From Sulfitobacter indolifex (GTDB lineage Bacteria > Pseudomonadota > Alphaproteobacteria > Rhodobacterales > Rhodobacteraceae), in assembly GCF_022788655.1 (NCBI RefSeq), contig NZ_CP084954.1, forward strand, positions 1-64,000: a DNA stretch of 64,000 nucleotides, written 5' to 3'. The notes below the pieces were generated by a model that made no database searches, was not told where the DNA came from, and worked only from the letters and a program-made list of their open reading frames with translations. This document shows positions 16,015 to 24,316 of the stretch, piece by piece. The position numbers and the translations under genes were made by a program. Positions within the stretch are counted from its first letter, which is position 1, and each line of letters begins with the position of its first letter.

Positions 16015-17258
16015 CCGACCCATTGACGCCGCCGCAAAAGAAGAACCCGCAAAAGCGCAGCACAGTGCCAACCCTACCGCCTGCACAACGCTCACGCGCG
16101 GCACTCGGGCTGGCGATTGCCGCGGGGCGGGGGCAGTTTGCGCTGCAACATTGTGCTGACTGCGGCGCGGTTCAATATCCACCGCGTGATGCCTGCTGCA
16201 AATGCCTGTCTGTGGCGCTTGATTGGCGCGAGACTAATCCGACTGGCGAGGTGTTGGCCGAAACGACGATCCGGGTCTCACCCGACCCCTACTTCCGCGA
16301 GCGTCTGCCGTGGCGGATCGGCACGGTGCAACTCGCCGTCGGGCCGGTGGCGGTATGCAATCTACACGGCGAAGTCGGGCGTGGCGATAACGTCCGTCTG
16401 GCGCTTAAGTTGGACCGGGCCGGGCAGGGGGTCATGGTAGCCCTGCCGCGAGAGGGAAGCGAATTTATGCAAGACGACTCAATACTGCGCGCGATGTCGA
16501 GCGACCCGAAACACCGTCGGGTGCTGATCACCGATGCCCGCTCCCCCATGGCCCTGCCGCTGGCCCAAGCGCTTCTGAAAGCAGGTGCGGCGCAGGTCTT
16601 TCTTGGTGAGCCAGAGCACTGGCGGCGGTGGGAAGGACGTGCGGCCCTTGAGGGGATCAAGAACGTCAGCCTCATGCCGCTTGACGTGACCGACACCGCT
16701 TCCGTCTCCCGCCTCGCGGCTGAGATCGCGGGGAAGGTTGATATCCTGATAAACACCGCGCAGTTCATCCGCCCCGGCGGGGTGCTGGGTGGCGATACGA
16801 TCTTTGCCCGCGACGGGATGGAGACCAATGTGCTGGGTCTCATGCGGCTGGCGCAGAGCTTTGGCCCGGCGATGGCGTCGCGCACGGCGGATGGGGTAAA
16901 TTCAGCGGTGGCGTGGGTAAATCTGCTCTCGGTCGGGGCGCTGGCCCCGGCGGCGGGGTTCGGCGGGTTTGATGCCTCGCAAGCGGCGGCGCGGTCGCTC
17001 AGCCAGACTCTTCGCGCGGAGTTTTCCAGTTCCGGATTGCGGGTGATGAATGTCTATACCGGGCCTGTGGATGATGAATGGCACCAGCCTTTGCCGCCGC
17101 CCAAAGTCCCCCCCCCCGCGCTGGCGCGGACAGTGGTGAGTGGCCTGGTCGACGGGCTGGAAGAGGTTGCCTGCGGTGATGTGGCTAAGGATGCATTGGC
17201 CCGTTGGCTGGACGATCCGGCGCTGATGGAACGCGAGATGCGGGGGAACGGAGCATGA
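16011..17258 (+). CDS. DUF35 OB-fold/Zn-ribbon protein fused to a degenerate SDR domain
   Basis: A 415-residue two-domain protein. Residues about 40-155 form a DUF35 unit with a zinc ribbon (Cys48, Cys51, Cys62, Cys65) and an OB fold ending in RGDNV. DUF35 proteins pair with Cys-lacking thiolases as activity partners. Residues about 168-400 are a short-chain dehydrogenase fold, but the glycine motif has become TDARSPMA (about 174-181) and the YxxxK pair is Phe320 and Gln324 (FDASQ), leaving only a Ser near 307. It is likely a scaffold or CoA/nucleotide-binding pseudo-enzyme. The start overlaps the thiolase stop (ATGA), supporting a stoichiometric complex. Confidence 0.82.
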   Translation: MTDPLTPPQKKNPQKRSTVPTLPPAQRSRAALGLAIAAGRGQFALQHCADCGAVQYPPRDACCKCLSVALDWRETNPTGEVLAETTIRVSPDPYFRERLPWRIGTVQLAVGPVAVCNLHGEVGRGDNVRLALKLDRAGQGVMVALPREGSEFMQDDSILRAMSSDPKHRRVLITDARSPMALPLAQALLKAGAAQVFLGEPEHWRRWEGRAALEGIKNVSLMPLDVTDTASVSRLAAEIAGKVDILINTAQFIRPGGVLGGDTIFARDGMETNVLGLMRLAQSFGPAMASRTADGVNSAVAWVNLLSVGALAPAAGFGGFDASQAAARSLSQTLRAEFSSSGLRVMNVYTGPVDDEWHQPLPPPKVPPPALARTVVSGLVDGLEEVACGDVAKDALARWLDDPALMEREMRGNGA

Positions 17259-18037
17259 GCGATGCAATCACAGCACTGGCCGATGCGCTGGCAAGCGGCG
17301 CGGCACAGGTCGTCGATCTGACGCACCGGCTTGATCCCGATTTCCCAGTCATTGTCTTACCGCCAGAGTTCGGCCAATGCGCGCGGTTCCGGATGGAGGA
17401 AGTCTCGGCCTATGATCATCGCGGCCCGGCGTGGAAGTGGCATAACCTCACGCTGAACGAACACACCGGCACCCATTTCGACGCGCCGATCCACTGGGTC
17501 TCCGGCAAAGACGTGGCGAATGGGGCGGTCGATGAAATCCCGCCCGAGGCCTTCATCGGCCCGGTGGTTGTGATCGACTGCTCCGAGGGGGCAGGGCAGG
17601 ACGATGACTTTGAACTGACGCCCGAAATCATCCACGATTGGGAAGCCAAACACGGCACGATCCCGGCAGACGTCTGGGTGCTGATGCGCACCGACTGGTC
17701 GAAACGCAGCGGCGCGGACTACCTCAACATGCGCGAGGACGGGGCCCATTCGCCCGGTCCCACACCCGCCGCAATCTCCCTTCTGTTGGAGCGCGGCATT
17801 CGCGGCTTTGGCACCGAAACCGTCGGCACCGATGCGGGGCAGGGGATGCACTACGATCCACCGTTTCCTGCGCATTACTTGCTGCATGGGGCAGGGAAAT
17901 ATGGCCTGCAATGTCTGTGCAACCTCGACCAACTGCCGCCCACGGGCGCCATGTTAATTGCACCGCCGCTCAAGATCAAAGGCGGAACCGGCAGCCCATT
18001 ACGGGTGCTGGCGCTGATACCGGGAGAGAGACCATGA
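17255..18037 (+). CDS. Cyclase-family metal hydrolase, isatin hydrolase-like
   Basis: A 260-residue member of the cyclase/kynurenine formamidase family. The metal-binding motif HTGTHFDAPIH supplies His70, His74, Asp76 and His80. The family includes isatin hydrolase, which opens the lactam of isatin to isatinate using Mn; the layout here (VLPPEFGQ, PAWKWHN, HSPGPTP, NTDAGQ-like GTDAGQ, NLDQLPP, PLKIKGGTGSPLRVLAL) looks like that subgroup as I remember it. Kynurenine formamidase is the main alternative. It overlaps its neighbours by four bases on both sides. A second, diverged cyclase of the same type lies at 40836. Confidence 0.82.
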   Translation: MSDAITALADALASGAAQVVDLTHRLDPDFPVIVLPPEFGQCARFRMEEVSAYDHRGPAWKWHNLTLNEHTGTHFDAPIHWVSGKDVANGAVDEIPPEAFIGPVVVIDCSEGAGQDDDFELTPEIIHDWEAKHGTIPADVWVLMRTDWSKRSGADYLNMREDGAHSPGPTPAAISLLLERGIRGFGTETVGTDAGQGMHYDPPFPAHYLLHGAGKYGLQCLCNLDQLPPTGAMLIAPPLKIKGGTGSPLRVLALIPGERP

Positions 18038-18759
18038 GCGAGTACACCGCCGTCATCACCGGGGGCAGCAAGGGGATCGGTGCCGATTTGGCGCAGCGTC
18101 TGCTGGAGCGCGGCTACCGCGTCGTCTCTATCGCCCGAGGCAAGCCGGAATGGGACGCGGAAGCCGTTGAGCATATCGAAGCCGATCTGCTCGATCCCGC
18201 CTCCGTCTCTGCCGTGGCAGCCGATATCGCGGCGCGCTATGACGTGACCCATCTGGTGCATAACGCCGGTTTGATCTGGCCCAATTTGATCGAAGAGGCC
18301 AAGCCCGAAGACATCACAGGTCTGGCGCAACTGCACCTCGGCGCGGCCCTGACGCTTCTGCAAGCGTTCCTTCCGGCAATGAAAAACCGAGGCTTCGGTC
18401 GGGTGATGTTCAACGCCTCCCGCGCCGCCTTGGGCGCGTCGACGCGCACGGCCTATTCGGCGTCCAAAGCGGGGATGATTGGCATGGCGCGCACATGGGC
18501 GCTGGAGCTTGCACCGCATGGGATCACCGTCAACGTCGTGGCCCCCGGTCCGGTGCAGACCGACAATTTTTGGGGCATCATCCCCAAAGAAAGCGAACGC
18601 GAGGCGGAATTGGCCAAACGGATCCCGGTGGGGCGCTTGGGGCAGGTCGAGGACGTAACCAACGCCTTTCTGTTCTTCTGCGATCCAGCCAACAGTTTCG
18701 TCACCGGCCAGACGCTCTTTGTTTGCGGCGGGTCGAGCATCGGGACGCTGACGCTCTGA
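18034..18759 (+). CDS. Short-chain dehydrogenase/reductase (classical SDR)
   Basis: An intact SDR of 241 residues: cofactor motif TGGSKGIG (9-16), NAG at 77-79, and the catalytic Ser129, Tyr141 and Lys145 (YSASK). FabG-like length. It is the last gene of the oxygenase operon, starting at the ATGA overlap with the cyclase after GGGAGAG. In the proposed scheme it could oxidise dioxindole to isatin or act on a side product. It stands in contrast to the catalytically dead SDR domain two genes upstream. The operon ends convergent with the next gene, with only nine bases between stops. Confidence 0.88.
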   Translation: MSEYTAVITGGSKGIGADLAQRLLERGYRVVSIARGKPEWDAEAVEHIEADLLDPASVSAVAADIAARYDVTHLVHNAGLIWPNLIEEAKPEDITGLAQLHLGAALTLLQAFLPAMKNRGFGRVMFNASRAALGASTRTAYSASKAGMIGMARTWALELAPHGITVNVVAPGPVQTDNFWGIIPKESEREAELAKRIPVGRLGQVEDVTNAFLFFCDPANSFVTGQTLFVCGGSSIGTLTL

Positions 18760-18768
18760 CGCCGACCC

Positions 18769-19641
18769 TCAACCCTTGCGGAAATGCTGAACCAGTTCAG
18801 GTACATAGGCTTCGCCCGCGCCCTTTTCGACGACCTTAGACAAGGCGCTGTAAACCCCGTCGGCAATCTCAACCTGCGCACCTGCTTGGGCAGACATCTG
18901 GCGGTAGTAGTCAAAGTCTTTCAGCGCATTGCTGATCGCAAAGGGCAGCGCCTCGCGGTTGCCGTTTACGATGAAGGGCGACAGCCGATCAAGCGCGACA
19001 CTGGCACCGCCGCCATTGGCCAAAACATCCACGAAACTTTGCGGATCAATGCCTGCATCTGCTGATTGCGCGGCGGCTTCGGCGAGCAGGGACATGAAGC
19101 CTACAGAGACATAGTTGTGCAGAAGTTTCAGGCGGTGGCCTGCGCTGACCTCTCCCACATGTTTGACCTCTTCGGTGAAGGAGGCGAGCACCGGAGAGAC
19201 TTTCTCAACCACCGCCGCGTCCCCCCCGACCAGTAGGTTCAGCTTCCCCTCATGGGCGAATTGCGCGGTGCGGGTCATCGGTGCGTCGACGAAATCGCCC
19301 CCCGCCGCTTTGACCGCTTCGGCCATCTTCAGCGTCGAGGCGGGCAGGGAGGTGGAGCAATCGACCACAACCGCGCCGGGCTTTAGCCCCGCGATCACAC
19401 CGCCCTCGCCAGTCAGGATCGCTTCGACCTGCGGGGAGCCGGTGACACAGAGAATGATCACGTCGGAAGCAGTGGCGAGATCGCTCAGACTGTCGAAGGC
19501 TGTGGCCCCCAGACCGTCCAACTCATCAGTCGACTGGTTGCCGGGATGGTCGAAATAGCCAAGCGCAAAACCACCACGCCGCATCACGTTGCGGGCAATG
19601 CCATGGCCCATCAGGCCGACACCGATCATACCGATTTTCAT
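18769..19641 (-). CDS. NAD(P)-dependent beta-hydroxyacid dehydrogenase (3-hydroxyisobutyrate dehydrogenase family)
   Basis: A 290-residue enzyme of the HIBADH/GarR family. The N-terminal Rossmann motif is GMIGVGLMGHGIARN (4-18); the substrate-binding stretch is DAPMTRTAQFAHEGKL and the catalytic Lys is in GHRLKLLHN. I use the ATG at 19641; the open frame extends 76 codons upstream through the divergent promoter. It likely oxidises a short beta-hydroxy acid such as 3-hydroxyisobutyrate or tartronate semialdehyde's reduced form. It is divergent from an aldehyde dehydrogenase, with which it may form a hydroxyacid/semialdehyde pathway. Its role in indole breakdown is unclear. Confidence 0.87.
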   Translation of the reverse strand: MKIGMIGVGLMGHGIARNVMRRGGFALGYFDHPGNQSTDELDGLGATAFDSLSDLATASDVIILCVTGSPQVEAILTGEGGVIAGLKPGAVVVDCSTSLPASTLKMAEAVKAAGGDFVDAPMTRTAQFAHEGKLNLLVGGDAAVVEKVSPVLASFTEEVKHVGEVSAGHRLKLLHNYVSVGFMSLLAEAAAQSADAGIDPQSFVDVLANGGGASVALDRLSPFIVNGNREALPFAISNALKDFDYYRQMSAQAGAQVEIADGVYSALSKVVEKGAGEAYVPELVQHFRKG

Positions 19642-19821
19642 GGATTTTCCTTCGCCTGCCACCGCCACCTCTGTGCGCGGTTCCCATGGGGAAAGGTCTA
19701 CCGCGCGGCCTGCCACGGTGCAACGCAGATGAGGCGGATTTTCTCGGCCAAACAGGGCTTTGTATATTTGAAACCGACACAACGGTTGATAGGAATGACC
19801 CATTGATTGAATGAGGCTGAT

Positions 19822-21318
19822 ATGACCCTGACCTTCGACCCCCACCAGATCGCCGAGACCCTCTACCACGGGCAGTTCTGTCCGATGTTCATCGACGGCA
19901 AGGATGTGCCCGCGCTGTCGGGGGAGGTGCTGAATGTGATCGATCCCGCCTCGGGCCGGGCGCTGGCGACGGTACCGCGTGGTGGGGCCGAGGATGTCGA
20001 TGCAGCCGTCGCCGCCGCGCGCCGGGCGTTTGAGGGGGAGTGGTCAACCTTCACGCCCTACGACCGGCAAGAGGTGCTCTTGCGCATCGCCGATGTGATG
20101 GAGCGGGATTGGGAGAAGCTCTGCGTCTCTGACACCGCCGACATGGGCCTGCCGTTGGCGCGGACCTTGGGCAACAAACGCCGAGTGATCGGGATGCTGC
20201 GGTTCTACGCGGGCCAGGCTGTGGCGCTGCACGGCGATGTGATTGAAAATTCGGTCTCGCAGTCGATGTTCTCTTTCACCACGCGTGAGCCGGTGGGCGT
20301 GGTGGGGGCGATCATCCCTTGGAACGCGCCCACGGCGGCCTCGATCTGGAAGATCGCCCCAGCATTGGCGACGGGCTGTACCGTCGTTCTAAAACCTTCC
20401 GAAGACGCGCCGCTGACCCCGTTGCTGATCGCGCGATTGATGCAAGAGGCAGGTGTGCCCGATGGGGTGGTCAACGTGGTCACTGGCACGGGGCGCGAAG
20501 CGGGCGCGCGTCTGGCCGAGCATCCGGACGTCAACAAGGTGGTCTTCACCGGCTCGACCGCCACGGGCAAGACAATCGCCCGCGCCGGGGTCGAAAACCT
20601 TAAGCGGATCACGCTGGAACTGGGGGGGAAATCTCCGCTGATCATCTGCAAGGATGCCGATATCGATAAGGCCGTGCCGGTGGCGGCAATGGCGGTCTAT
20701 GCGCATTCGGGGCAAATTTGCATCGCGGGCTCGCGGCTGTTCGTGGCGCGAGAGATTCAGGATGAGTTCATCGAGAAGCTGGCCGCCTTTGCACGTGGGC
20801 TGAAGATCGGACACGGCTTGGACGACGGCACGGACCTCGGCCCGCTGATCAATGCCGTGCAGGCTGAGAAGGTCGAGGGCTATATCGCTGCGGGCAAAGC
20901 CGAAGGCGCGCGGCTGGTCACCGGCGGCGCGCGGCCCGAGGGGGAGAGCTATGCCGGGGGTAACTTCCTTGAACCGGTGATTTTTGCCGACGTGACCGAC
21001 GACATGACCATCGCGCGCGAAGAGATTTTTGGCCCCGTCATCTCGGTCCTGCCTTTCGACACGATGGAAGAGGTGATCGCGCGGGCCAATGCGACGCCCT
21101 ATGGTTTGGCGGCGGGCATCTTTACGCGCGACCTCAGCACAGCGCACCGGACGGTGAAGCGCCTCAAGGCAGGCTCGGTCTGGGTGAACATGTACCACGC
21201 GATTGATCCCGCGGTGCCGTTTGGTGGGCTGAAGATGTCTGGCTATGGCAAGGAAGGCGGGATCGAGCACCTTCATGCGTATTTAGATACAAAGGCGGTA
21301 TGGATCCAAACGGAATGA
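19822..21318 (+). CDS. NAD(P)-dependent aldehyde dehydrogenase
   Basis: A 498-residue ALDH. Key residues are visible: Asn168 in PWNAP, the cofactor loop FTGSTATGK (242-250), Glu266 in LELGGKSP and nucleophilic Cys300 in HSGQICIAG. I take the ATG at 19822, with GAGG upstream, over the in-frame TTG five codons earlier. The enzyme oxidises an aldehyde to a carboxylic acid. The sequence resembles the betaine/indole-acetaldehyde type group, so indole-3-acetaldehyde is a possible substrate given the context, but substrate cannot be read from motifs. Divergent from the hydroxyacid dehydrogenase across 180 bases. Confidence 0.9.
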   Translation: MTLTFDPHQIAETLYHGQFCPMFIDGKDVPALSGEVLNVIDPASGRALATVPRGGAEDVDAAVAAARRAFEGEWSTFTPYDRQEVLLRIADVMERDWEKLCVSDTADMGLPLARTLGNKRRVIGMLRFYAGQAVALHGDVIENSVSQSMFSFTTREPVGVVGAIIPWNAPTAASIWKIAPALATGCTVVLKPSEDAPLTPLLIARLMQEAGVPDGVVNVVTGTGREAGARLAEHPDVNKVVFTGSTATGKTIARAGVENLKRITLELGGKSPLIICKDADIDKAVPVAAMAVYAHSGQICIAGSRLFVAREIQDEFIEKLAAFARGLKIGHGLDDGTDLGPLINAVQAEKVEGYIAAGKAEGARLVTGGARPEGESYAGGNFLEPVIFADVTDDMTIAREEIFGPVISVLPFDTMEEVIARANATPYGLAAGIFTRDLSTAHRTVKRLKAGSVWVNMYHAIDPAVPFGGLKMSGYGKEGGIEHLHAYLDTKAVWIQTE

Positions 21319-21326
21319 TTTGAACG

Positions 21327-21358
21327 CCGCCCGGCCTCACCGCCGGGCGGGCCATTTT
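21327..21358 (+). terminator. Probable terminator after the aldehyde dehydrogenase
   Basis: CCGCCCGGC and GCCGGGCGG make nine pairs with a six-base loop, followed by GCCATTTT. It lies between convergent genes. The T-run is short and offset, so efficiency is uncertain. Confidence 0.5.
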
Positions 21359-22640
21359 AGAAGCCACTGATTTTCGGCAGCCAAGTGCTAATCGCTGGCA
21401 CAAAGGTCAGCAGCATCAGCACCAAAAAGTTCGCCAAAAAGAACGGCGGCATTTCACGGATCAGCGCAGCGGGGCGCAGGTTCACCGCCGAAGATACCAC
21501 GAAAATCAAGCTCCCCACCGGCGGCGTTGTCAGCCCAAGCGTCAGGTTCACGATCACCACAATCGCAAAATGATCCGGCGCAATGCCGAGCGCGTGGCTG
21601 ATCGGCGCCAAGATCGGCACCAAGATCATCACCCCCGGCAGCGGGTCCATGAATAGCCCAAAGAGCAGCAGCAACACGTTAACCGCCAAGAGGAACAAGA
21701 TCGGCGACAACTCCCATGAAATGATCGTCTCGGCCAGAAACTGCGGCACGCCTTCGATCACCAGAACCCATGCAAAGGCCCGCGCGGCGCCAAGGATTAA
21801 AAGCACTGCCGAAGAGATTAGCGCGGCGCGCAGGATCAGGCCGGGCAGATCGCGCAGATGCAGCGCGCGGTAGACAAAGAACCCGCAGAAAAGCGCATAG
21901 AACACCGCGATGACCGACGCCTCAGTCGGGGTGAAGATGCCGCCGCGAATGCCACCGACGATCAGCACGATCAGCCCAAGCGCAGGCAGCGCCATGAAGG
22001 TATTGCGCCACATCTGCGCTCGGTCGGGCCGCGCCTCATCGCTGCGGTAGTCGCGTTTCCAACTGACCCACCCATTGGCGGCAAGGCTGCCAACGGCGAG
22101 CAAAAGCCCCGGAATGACACCCGCCATGAACAGCGATCCGACGGACACTTCCTGATCCTGCAATGCGTAGATAATCATCACGATCGACGGTGGTATAATC
22201 GGCCCAACCACGGCCGACGAAATCGTCAGCGCCCCGGCATAGGGCCGGTCATAGCCGCCTTTTTCCATCATACGGATCATCATCGCCCCCGGTCCGGCGG
22301 CATCCGCCAAAGCAGAGCCAGAGATCCCCGCGAACATCGTCGAGGAAATCACATTGGCATAGCCCAACCCGCCGCGCAGATGGCCGACAAACTGGGCGGC
22401 AAAGCGCAGCAGAGTGTGGGTGATCGCGCCGCCGGTCATAATCTCAGCGGCAAGGATGAAAAAGGGAACCGCCAGCAGGGGGAAGCTGTCGAGACCCGAG
22501 AACATCTCTTTCACCACGACGATCTGCGGATAGGAGCTTCCCAGGCCAATCGCCGCGAAGACCGAGATCGCCATGGCGAAGGCCACCGGCAGCCCCAGCA
22601 CCATCAGGACAAAAAGCGACAGGAACAGAATTTCAGCCAT
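21357..22640 (-). CDS. TRAP transporter large permease (DctM family), second system
   Basis: A 427-residue membrane protein with about 12 hydrophobic segments and DctM signatures (FFILAAEIMTGGAIT, IIPPSIVMIIYAL, LTTPPVGSLIFV). It forms the transport subunit of a second TRAP system. Its start overlaps the stop of the small permease by eight bases. The operon runs convergent to the aldehyde dehydrogenase. Differences from the first system's DctM are large, so it is not a recent duplicate. Cargo is unknown, probably an organic acid. Confidence 0.93.
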   Translation of the reverse strand: MAEILFLSLFVLMVLGLPVAFAMAISVFAAIGLGSSYPQIVVVKEMFSGLDSFPLLAVPFFILAAEIMTGGAITHTLLRFAAQFVGHLRGGLGYANVISSTMFAGISGSALADAAGPGAMMIRMMEKGGYDRPYAGALTISSAVVGPIIPPSIVMIIYALQDQEVSVGSLFMAGVIPGLLLAVGSLAANGWVSWKRDYRSDEARPDRAQMWRNTFMALPALGLIVLIVGGIRGGIFTPTEASVIAVFYALFCGFFVYRALHLRDLPGLILRAALISSAVLLILGAARAFAWVLVIEGVPQFLAETIISWELSPILFLLAVNVLLLLFGLFMDPLPGVMILVPILAPISHALGIAPDHFAIVVIVNLTLGLTTPPVGSLIFVVSSAVNLRPAALIREMPPFFLANFLVLMLLTFVPAISTWLPKISGF

Positions 22641-23151
22641 TGGCGGCCCCCGGCATGCTCTCGGTCTCGCAGTTGGCGTGGTGGTAGTGACCCGCCATAA
22701 TGAATGACTTGGCGATGATCAGCAGATGGACGATCAGCAGAATGAAACCCACCGGCATGGCAGCATAGACATAGCGAAATGACAGCCGCAGCGCGGGGGA
22801 CATTTGATATTGCGCGCGCTGCATGTAGTCCCAGCCGACCTGCACCATATAAGCAAAGAAAAACAACAAAATCGCGACGATCGCTGCGCGCAATATCCGC
22901 TGGGTCCGGGTGCTCATCACATCATGTAAATTGGTAATCGCGACGTGGCCGCCCTGCCGCAGGGCGAGACCTGCGCCGAGGAATGTCATCCAAATCATTA
23001 GATAGCGGGCAACCTCATCAGACCATGACAGCGAATGATTGGTGCTGAACCGTAGGGCGACATTGGCCCCAACGACCAAGACCATCCCCGTCAAGCAAGC
23101 GATCACCACGGCGGCATTCAACCTGACGAATAGCTGTTCCAATCTGCGCAT
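22633..23151 (-). CDS. TRAP transporter small permease (DctQ family), second system
   Basis: A 172-residue membrane protein with four predicted helices and the DctQ-like stretch FLGAGLALRQGGHVAITNL. GGGAAGGA precedes its ATG. It is separated from its binding-protein gene by 66 bases that hold a strong symmetric hairpin, and is translationally coupled to dctM. Confidence 0.9.
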   Translation of the reverse strand: MRRLEQLFVRLNAAVVIACLTGMVLVVGANVALRFSTNHSLSWSDEVARYLMIWMTFLGAGLALRQGGHVAITNLHDVMSTRTQRILRAAIVAILLFFFAYMVQVGWDYMQRAQYQMSPALRLSFRYVYAAMPVGFILLIVHLLIIAKSFIMAGHYHHANCETESMPGAANG

Positions 23152-23168
23152 GGTTTTCCTTCCCGTGC

Positions 23169-23202
23169 AAAACGGCCGGAAGCGCTGCTCCCGGCCGTTT
23201 TT
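23169..23202. terminator. Bidirectional-looking hairpin between dctP2 and dctQ2, attenuator candidate
   Basis: AAAACGGCCGG and CCGGCCGTTTT are perfect 11-base arms with an 11-base loop, flanked by A and T runs on each side. On the minus strand it would act as a partial terminator just after the binding-protein gene, favouring more binding protein than permease. Confidence 0.65.
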
Positions 23203-23217
23203 CGAATGTTGTCGCGC

Positions 23218-24201
23218 TTACTCAGTCGCGGCGATCTGGTCGATCAGCTCTTTACCGTAGGTCTCATAGTAGCCTTCATAGGCGCTCTCGATCGAGGCGC
23301 GGAAGGTCGCCTTTTGCTCTTCGGTCAGCTCGTTGACTTCCATGCCGCGCTCTTTCAGCGTCGCGACGCCGCTTTGCTCGACATCATCGACGAAGCCGCG
23401 CATGGCAGCCACAGCCTCGGTCGCGCCCTTCTCAAAAGCGGCCTTGTCTTCGTCCGAAAGACCTTCCCAGAAGGGTTTGCTGACCAGCAACATCGCGGGC
23501 GAATACACATGGCCCGACAGCGTCAGATACTTCTGCACTTCGTCCAGCTTGACTGACACGATCACCGACAGCGGGTTTTCCTGCCCATCGATGGTGCCTT
23601 GCTGTAGCGAGCTGATGACCTCGGGCCATGCCATTGGCGTTGGCGCAGCACCGGCGGCGTTGAAGGCATCAAGGTGCACCGGGTTTTCCATGGTGCGCAG
23701 CTTCATGCCTGCGATATCTTCAGGGTTCTCAATCGCGTTGCGGTTGTTGGTGATGTGGCGGAAACCCTGCTCACCCCACGCCAGCGCTACCATGCCCGCG
23801 CCGTCAAACTCGGCAAGGATATCTTGGCCGATTGGGCCGTCGAGCACGCGGCGCGCGTGGTCAAGGCTGCGGAACAGGAAGGGAATGTCGGTCACGCCGG
23901 TGGCGGGGACAAAGTTGCTGAGCGTGCCGGTGGAGACGATGGTCGCCTCAACAGTGCCAAGCTGCAAACCTTCGACCACTTCGCGCTCACCGCCCAGGCC
24001 GGAGGATGGGAAATGGCGGAAGCTGAACTTCCCGTCGGTCTCAGCTTCGACGACTTCCTGCCACTTCTGCGCCGCGACGCCGTAGTGGCTGTCGGGGGCA
24101 AGGGCATAGCCGATTTTCACTTCGGTTTGCGCGCTCAGTGCTCCTCCGGTGAGTGCGGCCAAAGTGGCGATAATTGCCGTGGGCTTCGTGATTTTGAACA
24201 T
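23218..24201 (-). CDS. TRAP transporter solute-binding protein (DctP family), second system
   Basis: A 327-residue periplasmic binding protein with a signal peptide (about 1-24, IATLAALTGGALSAQ) and DctP features: KIGYALAPDSHYG, the binding-site Arg region KLRTMENPVHLDAF and the stretch APTPMAWPEVISSLQQGTIDGQENPL, which is a strong family signature for carboxylate binders. CTGGAGG lies upstream of the ATG. It heads a dctP-dctQ-dctM operon with an attenuator-like hairpin after it. A LacI-type palindrome occurs in its promoter region. Confidence 0.93.
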   Translation of the reverse strand: MFKITKPTAIIATLAALTGGALSAQTEVKIGYALAPDSHYGVAAQKWQEVVEAETDGKFSFRHFPSSGLGGEREVVEGLQLGTVEATIVSTGTLSNFVPATGVTDIPFLFRSLDHARRVLDGPIGQDILAEFDGAGMVALAWGEQGFRHITNNRNAIENPEDIAGMKLRTMENPVHLDAFNAAGAAPTPMAWPEVISSLQQGTIDGQENPLSVIVSVKLDEVQKYLTLSGHVYSPAMLLVSKPFWEGLSDEDKAAFEKGATEAVAAMRGFVDDVEQSGVATLKERGMEVNELTEEQKATFRASIESAYEGYYETYGKELIDQIAATE

Positions 24202-24274
24202 TTTGTATCCTCCAGCGAACTTATTAACAAGGTCATGAAAACTGCTAGCGGCGGATCGTTAAAATGGCAATGGG

Positions 24275-24289
24275 GTGGAAGCGCTTTGT
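24275..24289. promoter_or_regulatory. LacI-type operator-like palindrome upstream of dctP2
   Basis: GTGGAAGCGCTTTGT contains AAGCGCTT with the central CG typical of LacI/GalR operators. No LacI-family gene is present in the window, so a regulator would act from elsewhere. Single site, moderate symmetry. Confidence 0.35.
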
Positions 24290-24316
24290 AGACAATGTTT
24301 CCCCAGTCTGGGGCGC

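Noticed and set aside
17255..18037. Kynurenine formamidase (kynB) for the cyclase
   Set aside because: Same family and metal motif, but no tryptophan dioxygenase or kynureninase lies nearby, and the block order resembles isatin hydrolases. Kept only as an alternative.
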